A stretch of 64,000 bases of DNA. Origin: Thermanaeromonas toyohensis ToBE (GTDB taxonomy: Bacteria; Bacillota; DSM-521; Neomoorellales; Neomoorellaceae). The stretch is taken from assembly GCF_900176005.1 (NCBI RefSeq), contig NZ_LT838272.1, forward strand, positions 2,995,587-3,059,586, read 5' to 3'. Each line of letters starts with the position of its first letter. Position 1 is the stretch's first letter. Positions 8,638 through 16,039 of this stretch are shown in pieces. The translations under genes and the position numbers were made by a program. Under the pieces are notes generated by a model. It was not told the DNA's origin. It was given only the letters and a program-made list of their open reading frames with translations, and ran no database searches.

Positions 8638-8985
8638 TTAGCATCCGTGATGGTGATCGTGCTGGCACGGACCGCCTTGGCTCTTTAAATTGCCCCTCAA
8701 GTACTCCCGTACTGCTTCGTCCACTAGGCCTCCTACACCGGTAATGGTCTCAATCCCTTGTTGCGCAAATAGCTCCATGGCCCTTGCTCCCATGCCCCCA
8801 GCGATTACACATTCTACACCTAGACTAGCCAAATATCCTGGCAAAAACCCTGGCTGGTGTCCGGGATTGGGGATTACTGTCTTGCTTAAGATCTCCCCGC
8901 TTTTCACTTCAAATAAAGTATAATGGGAGCAATGCCCGAAATGTTCGGCTACCATATTACCCTCTGTAGCTACTGCTATCTTCAA
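8638..8985 (-). CDS. NifX/NafY-like (dinitrogenase Fe-Mo cofactor biosynthesis) protein with His-rich tail
   Basis: A 115-residue protein of the NifX/NafY/NifB-C-terminal fold (VAEHFGHCSHYTLFEV, then GVECVIAGGMGARAMELF, GIETITG). It ends in HDHHHGC, a likely metal-binding tail. The family binds Fe-Mo cofactor or precursors in nitrogen fixers, but no nif structural genes are in view, so here it is more likely a general metal-cluster carrier. It uses a TTG start at 8985 after GGAGGGAG. It lies 2 nt from a second NifX-like gene upstream; the two are diverged paralogues. Confidence 0.88.
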   Translation of the reverse strand: MKIAVATEGNMVAEHFGHCSHYTLFEVKSGEILSKTVIPNPGHQPGFLPGYLASLGVECVIAGGMGARAMELFAQQGIETITGVGGLVDEAVREYLRGNLKSQGGPCQHDHHHGC

Positions 8986-8987
8986 AA

Positions 8988-9365
8988 CTATCTCCCTCCC
9001 CTTCCAAAACCAAAATGAGGACCTACAGTTGCCCCGGAAACAGGTGTCGCCTTCCCTTGTCTTAGCTCTTCCAAAGCAGCCTTAACTGTAGAAGCTGTAG
9101 TTTGATAAATCTTTATTCCCGCGCTCTGTAATACACGCATGGCATTGGGGCCTACCTGCCCGGTCAGCACAATTTCTACCCCTTTGTTTATCAGCATCTG
9201 AGCCGCGCTTATACCGGCCCCGCCTCCAGCCGCCGCGCTATCATTGGAAATAGCCTCGATTATTGTCCCGCCGGGTCCTGCTATAACAAAATAAGAGCAG
9301 CGTCCAAAACGCGGGTCTACACTAGCTTCCAGGCTCGGCCCTTGAGCCGTAACAGCTATTTTCAC
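8988..9365 (-). CDS. NifX/NafY-like metal-cluster-binding protein
   Basis: A 125-residue protein with the same fold: VDPRFGRCSYFVI, a Gly/Ala-rich GGGAGISAAQMLINKGVEIVLTGQVGPNAM and GIKIYQT. The C-terminus is Gly/Phe/Arg-rich (HFGFGRGGR) instead of His-rich. GTG start at 9365 after GGGGGG. It is the first gene of the cassette NifX-NifX-ferredoxin-ATPase-ATPase-Fur and is driven by the promoter with paired operators just upstream. Client protein unknown. Confidence 0.87.
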   Translation of the reverse strand: MKIAVTAQGPSLEASVDPRFGRCSYFVIAGPGGTIIEAISNDSAAAGGGAGISAAQMLINKGVEIVLTGQVGPNAMRVLQSAGIKIYQTTASTVKAALEELRQGKATPVSGATVGPHFGFGRGGR

Positions 9366-9385
9366 CTTCTACCCCCCTATCAGAT

Positions 9386-9436
9386 TTATGACCATTTGTT
9401 CATTTGTATTATATTCCTATTATGACCATATGTCAA
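9386..9436 (-). promoter_or_regulatory. Promoter with paired operator-like boxes (site 2 of shared set)
   Basis: Minus strand: TTGACA (9431-9436), 17 nt, TATAAT (9408-9413), a near-consensus sigma-A promoter. The spacer begins TATGGTCATAATAG; a second AATGGTCATAAAT lies downstream of the -10 at 9386-9398, and ACAAATGAACA follows the -10. Repression by a regulator covering both is the obvious model. Confidence 0.8.
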
Positions 9437-9703
9437 TAATTTCGCCTCCCCTAGTTACTATCCTAGTTTTCCTTCCCTCCTCTCCCTCGCAAGTGCCATT
9501 ATAATATTCGTTTTAGTTATAACTTGCACAATAAAAAGATACCCCCCGAGAGTTTTAGGGATTTATGCTTGAATTATAAAAACTGGTCCGAAAAATACTC
9601 TGTAGGGTATCCATAAGGCTAATGGTGTCATAACCATATGGAATAATGATCATGAAGGATCTTTAACGGATGTTCAAAACAATAACTAATAGGAGGTGCT
9701 AAC
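9437..9703 (+). promoter_or_regulatory. Intergenic region upstream of yedE, with an operator-like sequence
   Basis: No gene. At 9626-9654 GTGTCATAACCATATGG is followed by AATAATGATCATG. Its reverse complement (ATTATTCCATATGGTTATGA) closely resembles the spacer operator at 9414-9440. Further on, ATGTTCAAAACAATAA (9670-9685) resembles the downstream boxes. AGGAGG precedes the yedE ATG. No clear plus-strand -35/-10 pair could be chosen. Confidence 0.45.
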
Positions 9704-10765
9704 ATGCGTGGTATCAATTCGCGCCAATATCTAATGATCGTAGCCGGGTTTGTCCTAGGGGCTGTAGCTGCCCTGATGACAGTAGCAGGCAACCCAGCTA
9801 ATATGGGTATCTGCCTAGCCTGTTTTTACCGGGACATAACCGGCGCCTTAGGTTTACACAGGACAGCAACTGTCCAATACCTAAGGCCGGAAATTATGGG
9901 TATAGTTCTAGGCGGCTTCATTTCTGCCCTCGCTTTTGGGGAATTCCGAGCCAGGGGAGGTTCTGCGCCTCTTGTTCGCTTCTTTTTAGGTGCTTTCTTT
10001 ATGATAGGTGCTATGGTGTTCCTCGGATGCCCAGTAAGGGCTGTATTAAGGGTGGCAGGAGGAGATTTAAATGGGCTGACCGGTATAGCCGGAGTGGTGA
10101 CTGGTGCTTTAATAGGAATTTATTTTTTAAAAAGGGGTTTTAACCTGGGCCGTTCGACCCCAACCTATACAGCAGCTGGCTGGATAATGCCTCTATTTAT
10201 GGTGGGCCTCCTGCTGCTGGCCATCTTTAGACCCCAATTCATATTCACCAGCAAAGAAGGTCCAGGCGCTGCTCATGCACCTTTGATCCTTTCTCTAATA
10301 GTAGGATTACTATTCGGCTTCCTCGCCCAAAGGACCAGGATGTGCTTTGTGGGGGGCTGGCGCGATCTGTTCTTGGTAAAGGATACTTATCTTTTCAGCG
10401 GTATAGCTGCCTTTTTTATAGGTGCTCTTATCCTTAATCTCATGTTAGGTAAAGTCCATGTAGGTTTTGTTAATCAGCCTATTTCCCATAGCAATCACTT
10501 GTGGAACTTTCTAGGGATGATCCTGGCCGGCCTTACTGCCACTTTACTGGGAGGATGTCCCCTACGCCAAACGGTCCTGGCTGCCGAAGGGGATACCGAT
10601 GCTGGTATAACCGTCTGGGGGATAATAGCAGGAGCCGCCTTTGCCCATAACTTCGGGCTGGCCTCTAGTCCTAAAGGTCCCAGTCCCCTGGGCCCTCTAG
10701 CTGTGGTTATAGGTTTAGCCTTTGCCCTGGCTGTAGGGTTCTTGATGCGGGAAAGGATCGATTAG
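9704..10765 (+). CDS. yedE: YedE/YeeE-family membrane transporter for sulfur or selenium species
   Basis: A 353-residue integral membrane protein with about 9-10 hydrophobic segments. It is an internal duplication: both halves carry a Cys-containing entry motif (NMGICLACFYRD near residue 30; RMCFVGGWRDLF near 210) and a GCP(V/L)R motif (GCPVRAVLRVAGGDLNGL; GGCPLRQTVLAAEGDTDAG). YeeE/YedE proteins import thiosulfate, and the YedE/FdhT branch is linked to selenium metabolism. The downstream DUF3343, kinase-like and TusA-like genes fit that branch. The conserved cysteines probably relay the substrate through the membrane. Substrate is not decidable by eye. Confidence 0.88.
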   Translation: MRGINSRQYLMIVAGFVLGAVAALMTVAGNPANMGICLACFYRDITGALGLHRTATVQYLRPEIMGIVLGGFISALAFGEFRARGGSAPLVRFFLGAFFMIGAMVFLGCPVRAVLRVAGGDLNGLTGIAGVVTGALIGIYFLKRGFNLGRSTPTYTAAGWIMPLFMVGLLLLAIFRPQFIFTSKEGPGAAHAPLILSLIVGLLFGFLAQRTRMCFVGGWRDLFLVKDTYLFSGIAAFFIGALILNLMLGKVHVGFVNQPISHSNHLWNFLGMILAGLTATLLGGCPLRQTVLAAEGDTDAGITVWGIIAGAAFAHNFGLASSPKGPSPLGPLAVVIGLAFALAVGFLMRERID

Positions 10766-10791
10766 CTCTAAAAACAGGAGGATGGACTCTA

Positions 10792-11343
10792 TTGATTTTA
10801 AAATGGCCTGGCCTGGCTACCCGCGCGGTCCAAGAAAAGAAAAATACCCGGGGAATAATAATCTTCCCTACAGTGGAAGAGGCTTTAAAGGGGGAAAAGG
10901 TGGTTAAAAAAGCCGGATATGAAGGTAAGCTGGTGGCGCCACCCCCTGCTTTGCGGAAGGGTTGCGATTTGGCTGTAGAGATAGAGCTGGTAGAGCAAAC
11001 AGCAATTGCTCGCGCTTTACAAGGACAGGTCTATTATATAGGTATCTATCCCTTAGAAGGTTCTGCCGAACTATTGCAGATAGTAAAGATCGTCTATTTT
11101 CCAGAACACGTAATGGTAAAAGCCGGTAATATGAAAATTGTTTTTTCTAAGGACACCGGTATAATCGTCAATATATCAGGGGGTGGCTGCCCAGATGTTC
11201 CTTACCTGTATACCAAACTAGTAGGCTCCCATCTAGAGACAATCCCCCGGCCGCAAGATTTAGGTTTCACCCTCTGCGCTTTAATGCTGGATAGAGCCTG
11301 GGAAGAAGCTTTGGCTATCTGGAAGGGAGGAAGGCTCACTTGA
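10792..11343 (+). CDS. DUF3343 protein with extra C-terminal domain
   Basis: 183 residues. Residues of about 18-80 match the DUF3343 pattern (TRGIIIFPTVEEALKGEKVVKKAGYE, then a Cys-containing RKGCDLAVEIE), a small domain commonly found beside YedE and TusA/SirA-like proteins. The remaining 90 residues, with a GGGCPDVPYL motif, are not recognised and make it roughly twice the usual length. It starts at a TTG with GGAGGA 9 nt upstream; the nearby ATG at 10782 is out of frame. It overlaps the next gene by 4 nt. Function unknown; a carrier or chaperone of reduced sulfur or selenium is plausible from context only. Confidence 0.75.
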   Translation: MILKWPGLATRAVQEKKNTRGIIIFPTVEEALKGEKVVKKAGYEGKLVAPPPALRKGCDLAVEIELVEQTAIARALQGQVYYIGIYPLEGSAELLQIVKIVYFPEHVMVKAGNMKIVFSKDTGIIVNISGGGCPDVPYLYTKLVGSHLETIPRPQDLGFTLCALMLDRAWEEALAIWKGGRLT

Positions 11344-12236
11344 TCCTCATTGTGGGAACTGTTCCCACAGAAGATCTTGACCTTGTCCAGGGTAAAGTGG
11401 TAAAGGTAGGAGATTCGCTTAAGGTCCAGGATTATGCTTTCCCTTGTGGGCAGGGTACAGGAGCCATGATCAGCGCATGCCTTGCGGTAACAAGTGCTTT
11501 GGGCGTAGAACCTCCCCATGCGCTTCTGGCCGGAGATATTGGCAGGGGCCAAGGCACCAGGCGCCTTTATCAATATTTAATAGAGCACGTGAGGGAACTG
11601 AAGCCTAGGATTCTTGCCCTACATTATTGCCTGCCCATAGTTAGATTGATACAAAAGCTTTGTGAAGCACTTGAGTATTGCCAACCCCGGCCTTTGTTAG
11701 TTGCCGATGCTGGGGCCATGTACGCAGCTAAGGCGGGTGGAATGGCTCCTCAATTTGATATTTTTACTCCCGACCCCAGTGAAATGGCCTTTCTCGCTGA
11801 TCCAGAAGCTGCTCATCCCGCTTATGTCAGCCGTCATCTTTTTGACACCGAGACCCAACAAGTTCCTGAACTGATAAAAAAGGCTTATACCAATGGTGGA
11901 GCCGCTAAAATCCTCTTAGTTAAAGGGGCTATAGATTATATTGCCACTGAAGGAAGGGTTATGGCTAGGATAGAGGAGCCTTGTGTGCCGGAACTAGAGT
12001 GCATAGGTGGAACAGGGGACACCATAACCGGCATGATAGTTGCTTTAACAGGCGCCGGGTGGGATCCCCTGAAAGCAGCTATTATAAGTGCCCAGATCAA
12101 CCGGCTGGCTGGCAAAATGGCAGGCGCCACACCAGCCACTCCGGTAGCTCGACTCATCGAGTATATTCCCGTGGTTTTAAAAGCCCATAACCCCAATTAC
12201 CTGGAAAGGAGGTTCCTCCAATATGATAGAAATTGA
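11340..12236 (+). CDS. Ribokinase-fold protein related to NAD(P)H-hydrate dehydratase/sugar kinases
   Basis: 298 residues. The C-terminal GGTGDTITGMIVAL (about residues 222-235) is the anion-hole and catalytic Asp motif of the ribokinase/YjeF-C superfamily; PDPSEMAFL and KILLVKGAIDYIA fit the core of the same fold. The N-terminal third (GQGTGAMISACLAVTSALGVEPPHALLAGDIGRGQGTRRLY) is not typical for sugar kinases. It is translationally coupled on both sides (4-nt overlap with DUF3343, 14 nt with tusA), so it works with the YedE system. It may phosphorylate or dehydrate a small molecule; no substrate can be named. Confidence 0.65.
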   Translation: MILIVGTVPTEDLDLVQGKVVKVGDSLKVQDYAFPCGQGTGAMISACLAVTSALGVEPPHALLAGDIGRGQGTRRLYQYLIEHVRELKPRILALHYCLPIVRLIQKLCEALEYCQPRPLLVADAGAMYAAKAGGMAPQFDIFTPDPSEMAFLADPEAAHPAYVSRHLFDTETQQVPELIKKAYTNGGAAKILLVKGAIDYIATEGRVMARIEEPCVPELECIGGTGDTITGMIVALTGAGWDPLKAAIISAQINRLAGKMAGATPATPVARLIEYIPVVLKAHNPNYLERRFLQYDRN

Positions 12237-12441
12237 TGTGCGTGGCTTATCTTGCCCTATACCGGTGGTAAGAACTAAAAAGGCTATGGAACAGCATCCT
12301 GGTCAACCTCTCTTGATCCTTACTGATAGTGAAACATCCAAAGAAAACGTTAGCCGCTTGGCCCAGAGCCAGGGGTACTCAATAAAAGTAGAAAAAACCT
12401 CAAATATGTACCGTCTACTATTGGAACCGCGCGTAGAATAA
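12223..12441 (+). CDS. TusA/SirA/YedF-like sulfur carrier protein
   Basis: 72 residues with the hallmark DVRGLSCPIPVVRTKKA: the Cys of the CPxP motif carries a persulfide or selenide. TusA-like proteins beside YedE take part in sulfur or selenium transfer in the cytoplasm. The ribosome site AAGGAGG sits in a short self-complementary sequence (GGAGGTTCCTCC), so initiation may depend on translation of the preceding gene. Last gene before the terminator. Confidence 0.92.
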   Translation: MIEIDVRGLSCPIPVVRTKKAMEQHPGQPLLILTDSETSKENVSRLAQSQGYSIKVEKTSNMYRLLLEPRVE

Positions 12442-12469
12442 ACCTTCTAAAAAATACCTCCCAAACAAA

Positions 12470-12511
12470 GTCGGGTGTAGGAGGTTCTTATTTCCTTTAC
12501 CCGGCTTTTTT
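12470..12511 (+). terminator. Terminator of the yedE operon, possibly bidirectional
   Basis: Outer stem GTCGGGT/ACCCGGC followed by TTTTTT on the plus strand; the complement also ends the convergent ABC transporter operon, whose stop codon at 12510 overlaps the T-run. Confidence 0.75.
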
Positions 12512-14189
12512 ATATCATATCTTGAACGGAAATTCCCTCTGTCAGATCGGCCGCCAGGCTTAGAAGCGTACGGGTGTAAGGATGTTTGGGGTTAGATATA
12601 ACTTCGCTGGCCGGCCCCTCTTCTACCAAAGAACCGTCCTTCATGACCGCCAGGCGGTCGCTCACTTTTCTAGCCAAAGCGATATCATGGGTAATAAAGA
12701 GTATGGCCAATCCCCTTTTCTCCTGCAGGTTAAGGAGAAGCTTTAGAATCTTAGCTTGTATACTGGCGTCTAGGGCAGAGGTGGGTTCATCGGCAATTAA
12801 AAGCTTGGGATTTAATACCAGGGCCCGGGCAATGGCCACCCTCTGGGCTTCTCCACCGCTGAGCTCGTGGGGATATTTGTGCAAGAAAAAGTCCTGAGTT
12901 GGTAGCTCTACTTCTTCCAGAACCTGCTTTACTCGTTCCACCTTCTCCTCTTCCCTGCCCCAGCCCTGCACGTCCAGGGGCTCTTTCACCAACTGTAAGA
13001 CATTCATCCGGTGACTTAGGGATTCCTGGGGATTTTGAAAGATCATCTGCACTCGTTGATAGAATTCCTTGTCCCTGTGTAAAACTTTTTGACCCTCCAG
13101 CCAAATTTCGCCCTTATCCGGTGGCAGCAAGCCCATGATGGTCAAGGCCAAGGTGGTCTTACCAGATCCACTTTCCCCCACCAGGGCTAAGGTTTCTCCT
13201 TCGTACAGGGTCAATTCCACTTCCTGCACGGCCCGCACCCCGTTAAAGGATTTGCTAAGGTTTTTTATTTCTAGTAAAGGTATTATCCCTCCCCGGTGAC
13301 AGGCCAAGAAGTAGTCCCCAAGGCCTTTCAATTCCGGCACTTCTTGGGAACAGATTTCCATCCGCTGGGTACAGCGGGGATGAAAAGGGCATCCGCCCAC
13401 AGGCTTATAAGGAGGCCCGGGGATCCCTTGTAAATCCTTGACTGTGGTCATGTTGGGATAAGAGCGCAAGAATCCCCGGGTATAGGGATGGCGCGGGAAG
13501 GTAAAAAGACTCCTAGTGGCGCCTAGCTCTACTACCCGACCACCATATAAGACGGCCACTCGGGTGGCCAGTTTAGCAGCTGTAGACAGGTCGTGGGTGA
13601 TTAACAAAACGATTTTATCCCTAATTACCCTTTTAAGGAGACTTATAATTTCCGCTCTAGTTATAACATCTAGAGAAGCAGTAGGTTCATCTAGGATGAG
13701 TACCTCGGGATCATTGGCCAAGGCCAGGGCTAAAAGAACCCTCTGTTTTTCCCCGCCGCTCAACTGGTGAGGAAAGGTGTGCAACCGGTCCTGTCTTAGG
13801 CCAACCGCTTTAAGGATCTCCACCGCCTTCCCTTGGGCAACCTCTTTGTCTTTAAGCCCATGAATCAGTATAGCCTCCATGACCTGGTCCACCACCGGAT
13901 AAAGGGGGTGCAGGGCGTCCTCCACGTTTTGAAAAACCATAGCTATCTCTTTTCCCCGGATCCGGCAACGTTCTTCCTCCGGCAGGGCGAGGATATCCCT
14001 GCCCTTAAACAAGATCTGCCCAGTGCACCTGCCAGGCGAAAGCCCCATAATGGAGAGGCCCAAAGTAGTCTTGCCTGCCCCGGACTCCCCTACAACAGCC
14101 AGAACTTCCCCTTTTTCTAACCGTAGGTTAATACCCTTTAACACCGTTAGGTGGCCAAAGGACACTTGCAAATCTTTAATGACCAGCAT
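12510..14189 (-). CDS. Fused double ATPase of a Dpp/Opp/Nik-type ABC importer
   Basis: 559 residues comprising two complete ABC ATPase domains. The first (1-290) has Walker A GESGAGKTT, signature LSGGEKQR, Walker B LILDEP and the oligopeptide-transporter C-terminal Cys motif (PFHPRCTQRMEIC) that usually carries a 4Fe-4S cluster. The second (about 305-550) has GESGSGKTT, LSGGEAQR and LIADEP. In most Dpp/Nik systems these are separate proteins (DppD and DppF). It energises uptake through the two permeases encoded just upstream. The operon runs fmdE, binding protein, two permeases, ATPase. Confidence 0.93.
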   Translation of the reverse strand: MLVIKDLQVSFGHLTVLKGINLRLEKGEVLAVVGESGAGKTTLGLSIMGLSPGRCTGQILFKGRDILALPEEERCRIRGKEIAMVFQNVEDALHPLYPVVDQVMEAILIHGLKDKEVAQGKAVEILKAVGLRQDRLHTFPHQLSGGEKQRVLLALALANDPEVLILDEPTASLDVITRAEIISLLKRVIRDKIVLLITHDLSTAAKLATRVAVLYGGRVVELGATRSLFTFPRHPYTRGFLRSYPNMTTVKDLQGIPGPPYKPVGGCPFHPRCTQRMEICSQEVPELKGLGDYFLACHRGGIIPLLEIKNLSKSFNGVRAVQEVELTLYEGETLALVGESGSGKTTLALTIMGLLPPDKGEIWLEGQKVLHRDKEFYQRVQMIFQNPQESLSHRMNVLQLVKEPLDVQGWGREEEKVERVKQVLEEVELPTQDFFLHKYPHELSGGEAQRVAIARALVLNPKLLIADEPTSALDASIQAKILKLLLNLQEKRGLAILFITHDIALARKVSDRLAVMKDGSLVEEGPASEVISNPKHPYTRTLLSLAADLTEGISVQDMI

Positions 14190-14196
14190 CTTCCAT

Positions 14197-15030
14197 TTAT
14201 CCTCGCAAGCGAGGATTTAAAACCCCCTCCAGGGCATAACCAATAAAAGTTAAAGCAGTAACAGTCACAGAAAGAGCCAGGCCAGGGGGCAAAAGCCACC
14301 ACTTCCATACTCCCAAATAAGTAAAATTTAGGGCCTGCTGCATCATTTTGCCCCAACTTAGCAGGGTAGGATCAGAGACGCCTAAAAAGGATAGACCCGC
14401 TTCCATAAAGATGGCCCGCCGGGCATTCTGTATCATGACGGCCAGCAAAACCGGGCCCAGATCCGGAATTATATGGCGTGCCATAATATAAAACGAGCCT
14501 GCGCCAAAGGTACGGGCCGCTGCTACGGACTTTTTCTCTTTTAAGGATAAGGCTTCTGCCCTTATTATCCTGGCTCCGCCAGGCCAGAGGAAAGCCGCCA
14601 GCAAGAGGATTAAAGTTAAAAGATGGGGTTTTAGGTAAGCTCCCACAAGTATCGCTACCAGGACCGGGGGAATAACCAGAAAGGCGTCTACTACCCGCAT
14701 ACACAAGGCATCGTAAAGGCCACCCGCCAGGGCAGCTGAACTACCTACCAGTACGCTTATTATTCCTGCCAGCAGCGCAGCCCCGCACCCTACCAGTAGG
14801 GAAGTCCGCGCTCCATAAAGCAGACACGACCAGACATCCTGGCCCACGTCATTAGTACCCAGCCAGTGTTGGGCTGAAGGACGGCTAAAAGCAGCCCCAA
14901 CCCTAGCCTCCGGCGAATAAGGGGCCAAAAAAGGTGCCAAGGCAGCCAAAAAGGCTAAAAATAGGAAGAGCCATAAGCCCGTCCTTCCCAACCTGTTTTC
15001 TTTTATCTCCTGCCAATAATTAACGTGCAT
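14197..15030 (-). CDS. Dpp/Nik-type ABC permease (DppC-like)
   Basis: 277 residues. An N-terminal membrane segment is followed by a loop with WLGTNDVGQDVWSCLLYGARTSLLVG, typical of DppC/OppC/NikC, then the ABC permease core with the EAA-type coupling motif (AAARTFGAGSFYIMARHIIPD) and AGLSFLGV near the end. About six membrane segments. It overlaps the upstream permease by 11 nt and is 7 nt from the ATPase, so it is strictly operonic. It pairs with the DppB-like permease to form the membrane channel. Confidence 0.93.
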   Translation of the reverse strand: MHVNYWQEIKENRLGRTGLWLFLFLAFLAALAPFLAPYSPEARVGAAFSRPSAQHWLGTNDVGQDVWSCLLYGARTSLLVGCGAALLAGIISVLVGSSAALAGGLYDALCMRVVDAFLVIPPVLVAILVGAYLKPHLLTLILLLAAFLWPGGARIIRAEALSLKEKKSVAAARTFGAGSFYIMARHIIPDLGPVLLAVMIQNARRAIFMEAGLSFLGVSDPTLLSWGKMMQQALNFTYLGVWKWWLLPPGLALSVTVTALTFIGYALEGVLNPRLRG

Positions 15031-15991
15031 AAGCTATCCTCGGATCAAGCTTCCGATAAAGCAAATCTATCATTAAATTAATGGCCAACACAGTCACCGT
15101 AATTACCAGTAGAACTCCCTGGATAACCGGATAATCCCGCACCAGGAGGGCATTGTAAAGAAGAGTGCCCAAGCCAGGATAAGAAAAAACAACTTCCACA
15201 AAAAGGGTGCCGCTAATTAAGTGGGATAAATGCAGCCCGGCAGCGGTAACTACCGGTAAAAGGGAATGGCGGCCGGCGTGATAATACCGCACCCGGCCAT
15301 CCTTACAACCCTTGGCCCGAGCCGTAAGGATAAAGGCCGCGCCTAAAGTAATGATCATGCTATTACGGGTTAAAAGGAAGGTGCCCACCAGGCGCACTAA
15401 AACCAGCGTTGCCAAGGGTAACGCCAGGTGGTGCAAAATATCCAGCACCAGGTAAAAGCCAGTTAAACCAGCGTAGGGCGTTAAACCCCCGCCCAAAGGG
15501 AAAAGGCCCCAGATCACGCCAAACAAAAGCAGGAACAAGACCCCAATAAAAAAGTCGGGAAACCCGTTTAAAAGCATCAAAGTGGTTAGTAAAAGCCTAT
15601 CTAGCGGCTGCCCGCGCCTCCAGCCTGCTTCCACACCTAATATAAACCCGGCTATGGTGGCCAAAATTAAAGCCAGACCTGCTATCAACAAAGTCCAGGG
15701 AAGAGAGCGCAATACCACTGAGGCTACCGGTGCATGGTAGTAATATGAGTAACCCAGGTCACCCCGAAAAAGAGCCCTCAAGTAGGCAATAAACTGTTCG
15801 CTTAAGGGCCGGTCCAGAGCAAAGCGCTGGATTAGCTCGGCCTTTAACTCCGGCGTCATAGCTAACAGCGCGTCATCACCGTATATAGCCTCTAAAGGGT
15901 CGCCTGGCATAAGACGGGGCAGGAGGAAATTTAGAGCCAGTATAAGAAAAAAGGCCGTAACATAGTTGGCTATCTTCCCTGTTATACTCAT
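15020..15991 (-). CDS. Dpp/Nik-type ABC permease (DppB-like)
   Basis: 323 residues. Typical DppB/NikB start (FLLPRLMPGDPLEAIYG), a periplasmic-side loop after the first membrane segment (RFALDRPLSEQFIAYLRALFRGDLGYSY), and the coupling-loop region TARAKGCKDGRVRYYHAGRHSLLPVV. Six membrane segments are visible. The coupling motif deviates slightly from the usual EAAR form. It overlaps the DppC-like gene. Confidence 0.92.
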   Translation of the reverse strand: MSITGKIANYVTAFFLILALNFLLPRLMPGDPLEAIYGDDALLAMTPELKAELIQRFALDRPLSEQFIAYLRALFRGDLGYSYYYHAPVASVVLRSLPWTLLIAGLALILATIAGFILGVEAGWRRGQPLDRLLLTTLMLLNGFPDFFIGVLFLLLFGVIWGLFPLGGGLTPYAGLTGFYLVLDILHHLALPLATLVLVRLVGTFLLTRNSMIITLGAAFILTARAKGCKDGRVRYYHAGRHSLLPVVTAAGLHLSHLISGTLFVEVVFSYPGLGTLLYNALLVRDYPVIQGVLLVITVTVLAINLMIDLLYRKLDPRIAYAR

Positions 15992-16039
15992 ATATTCCCC
16001 TGTACCAACCTGGATTTCCCTTCCTTCATAACGGGATGG

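Noticed and set aside
10782-10800. ATG at 10782 as start of the DUF3343 gene
   Set aside because: It is out of frame with the protein; the TTG at 10792 is the in-frame start.
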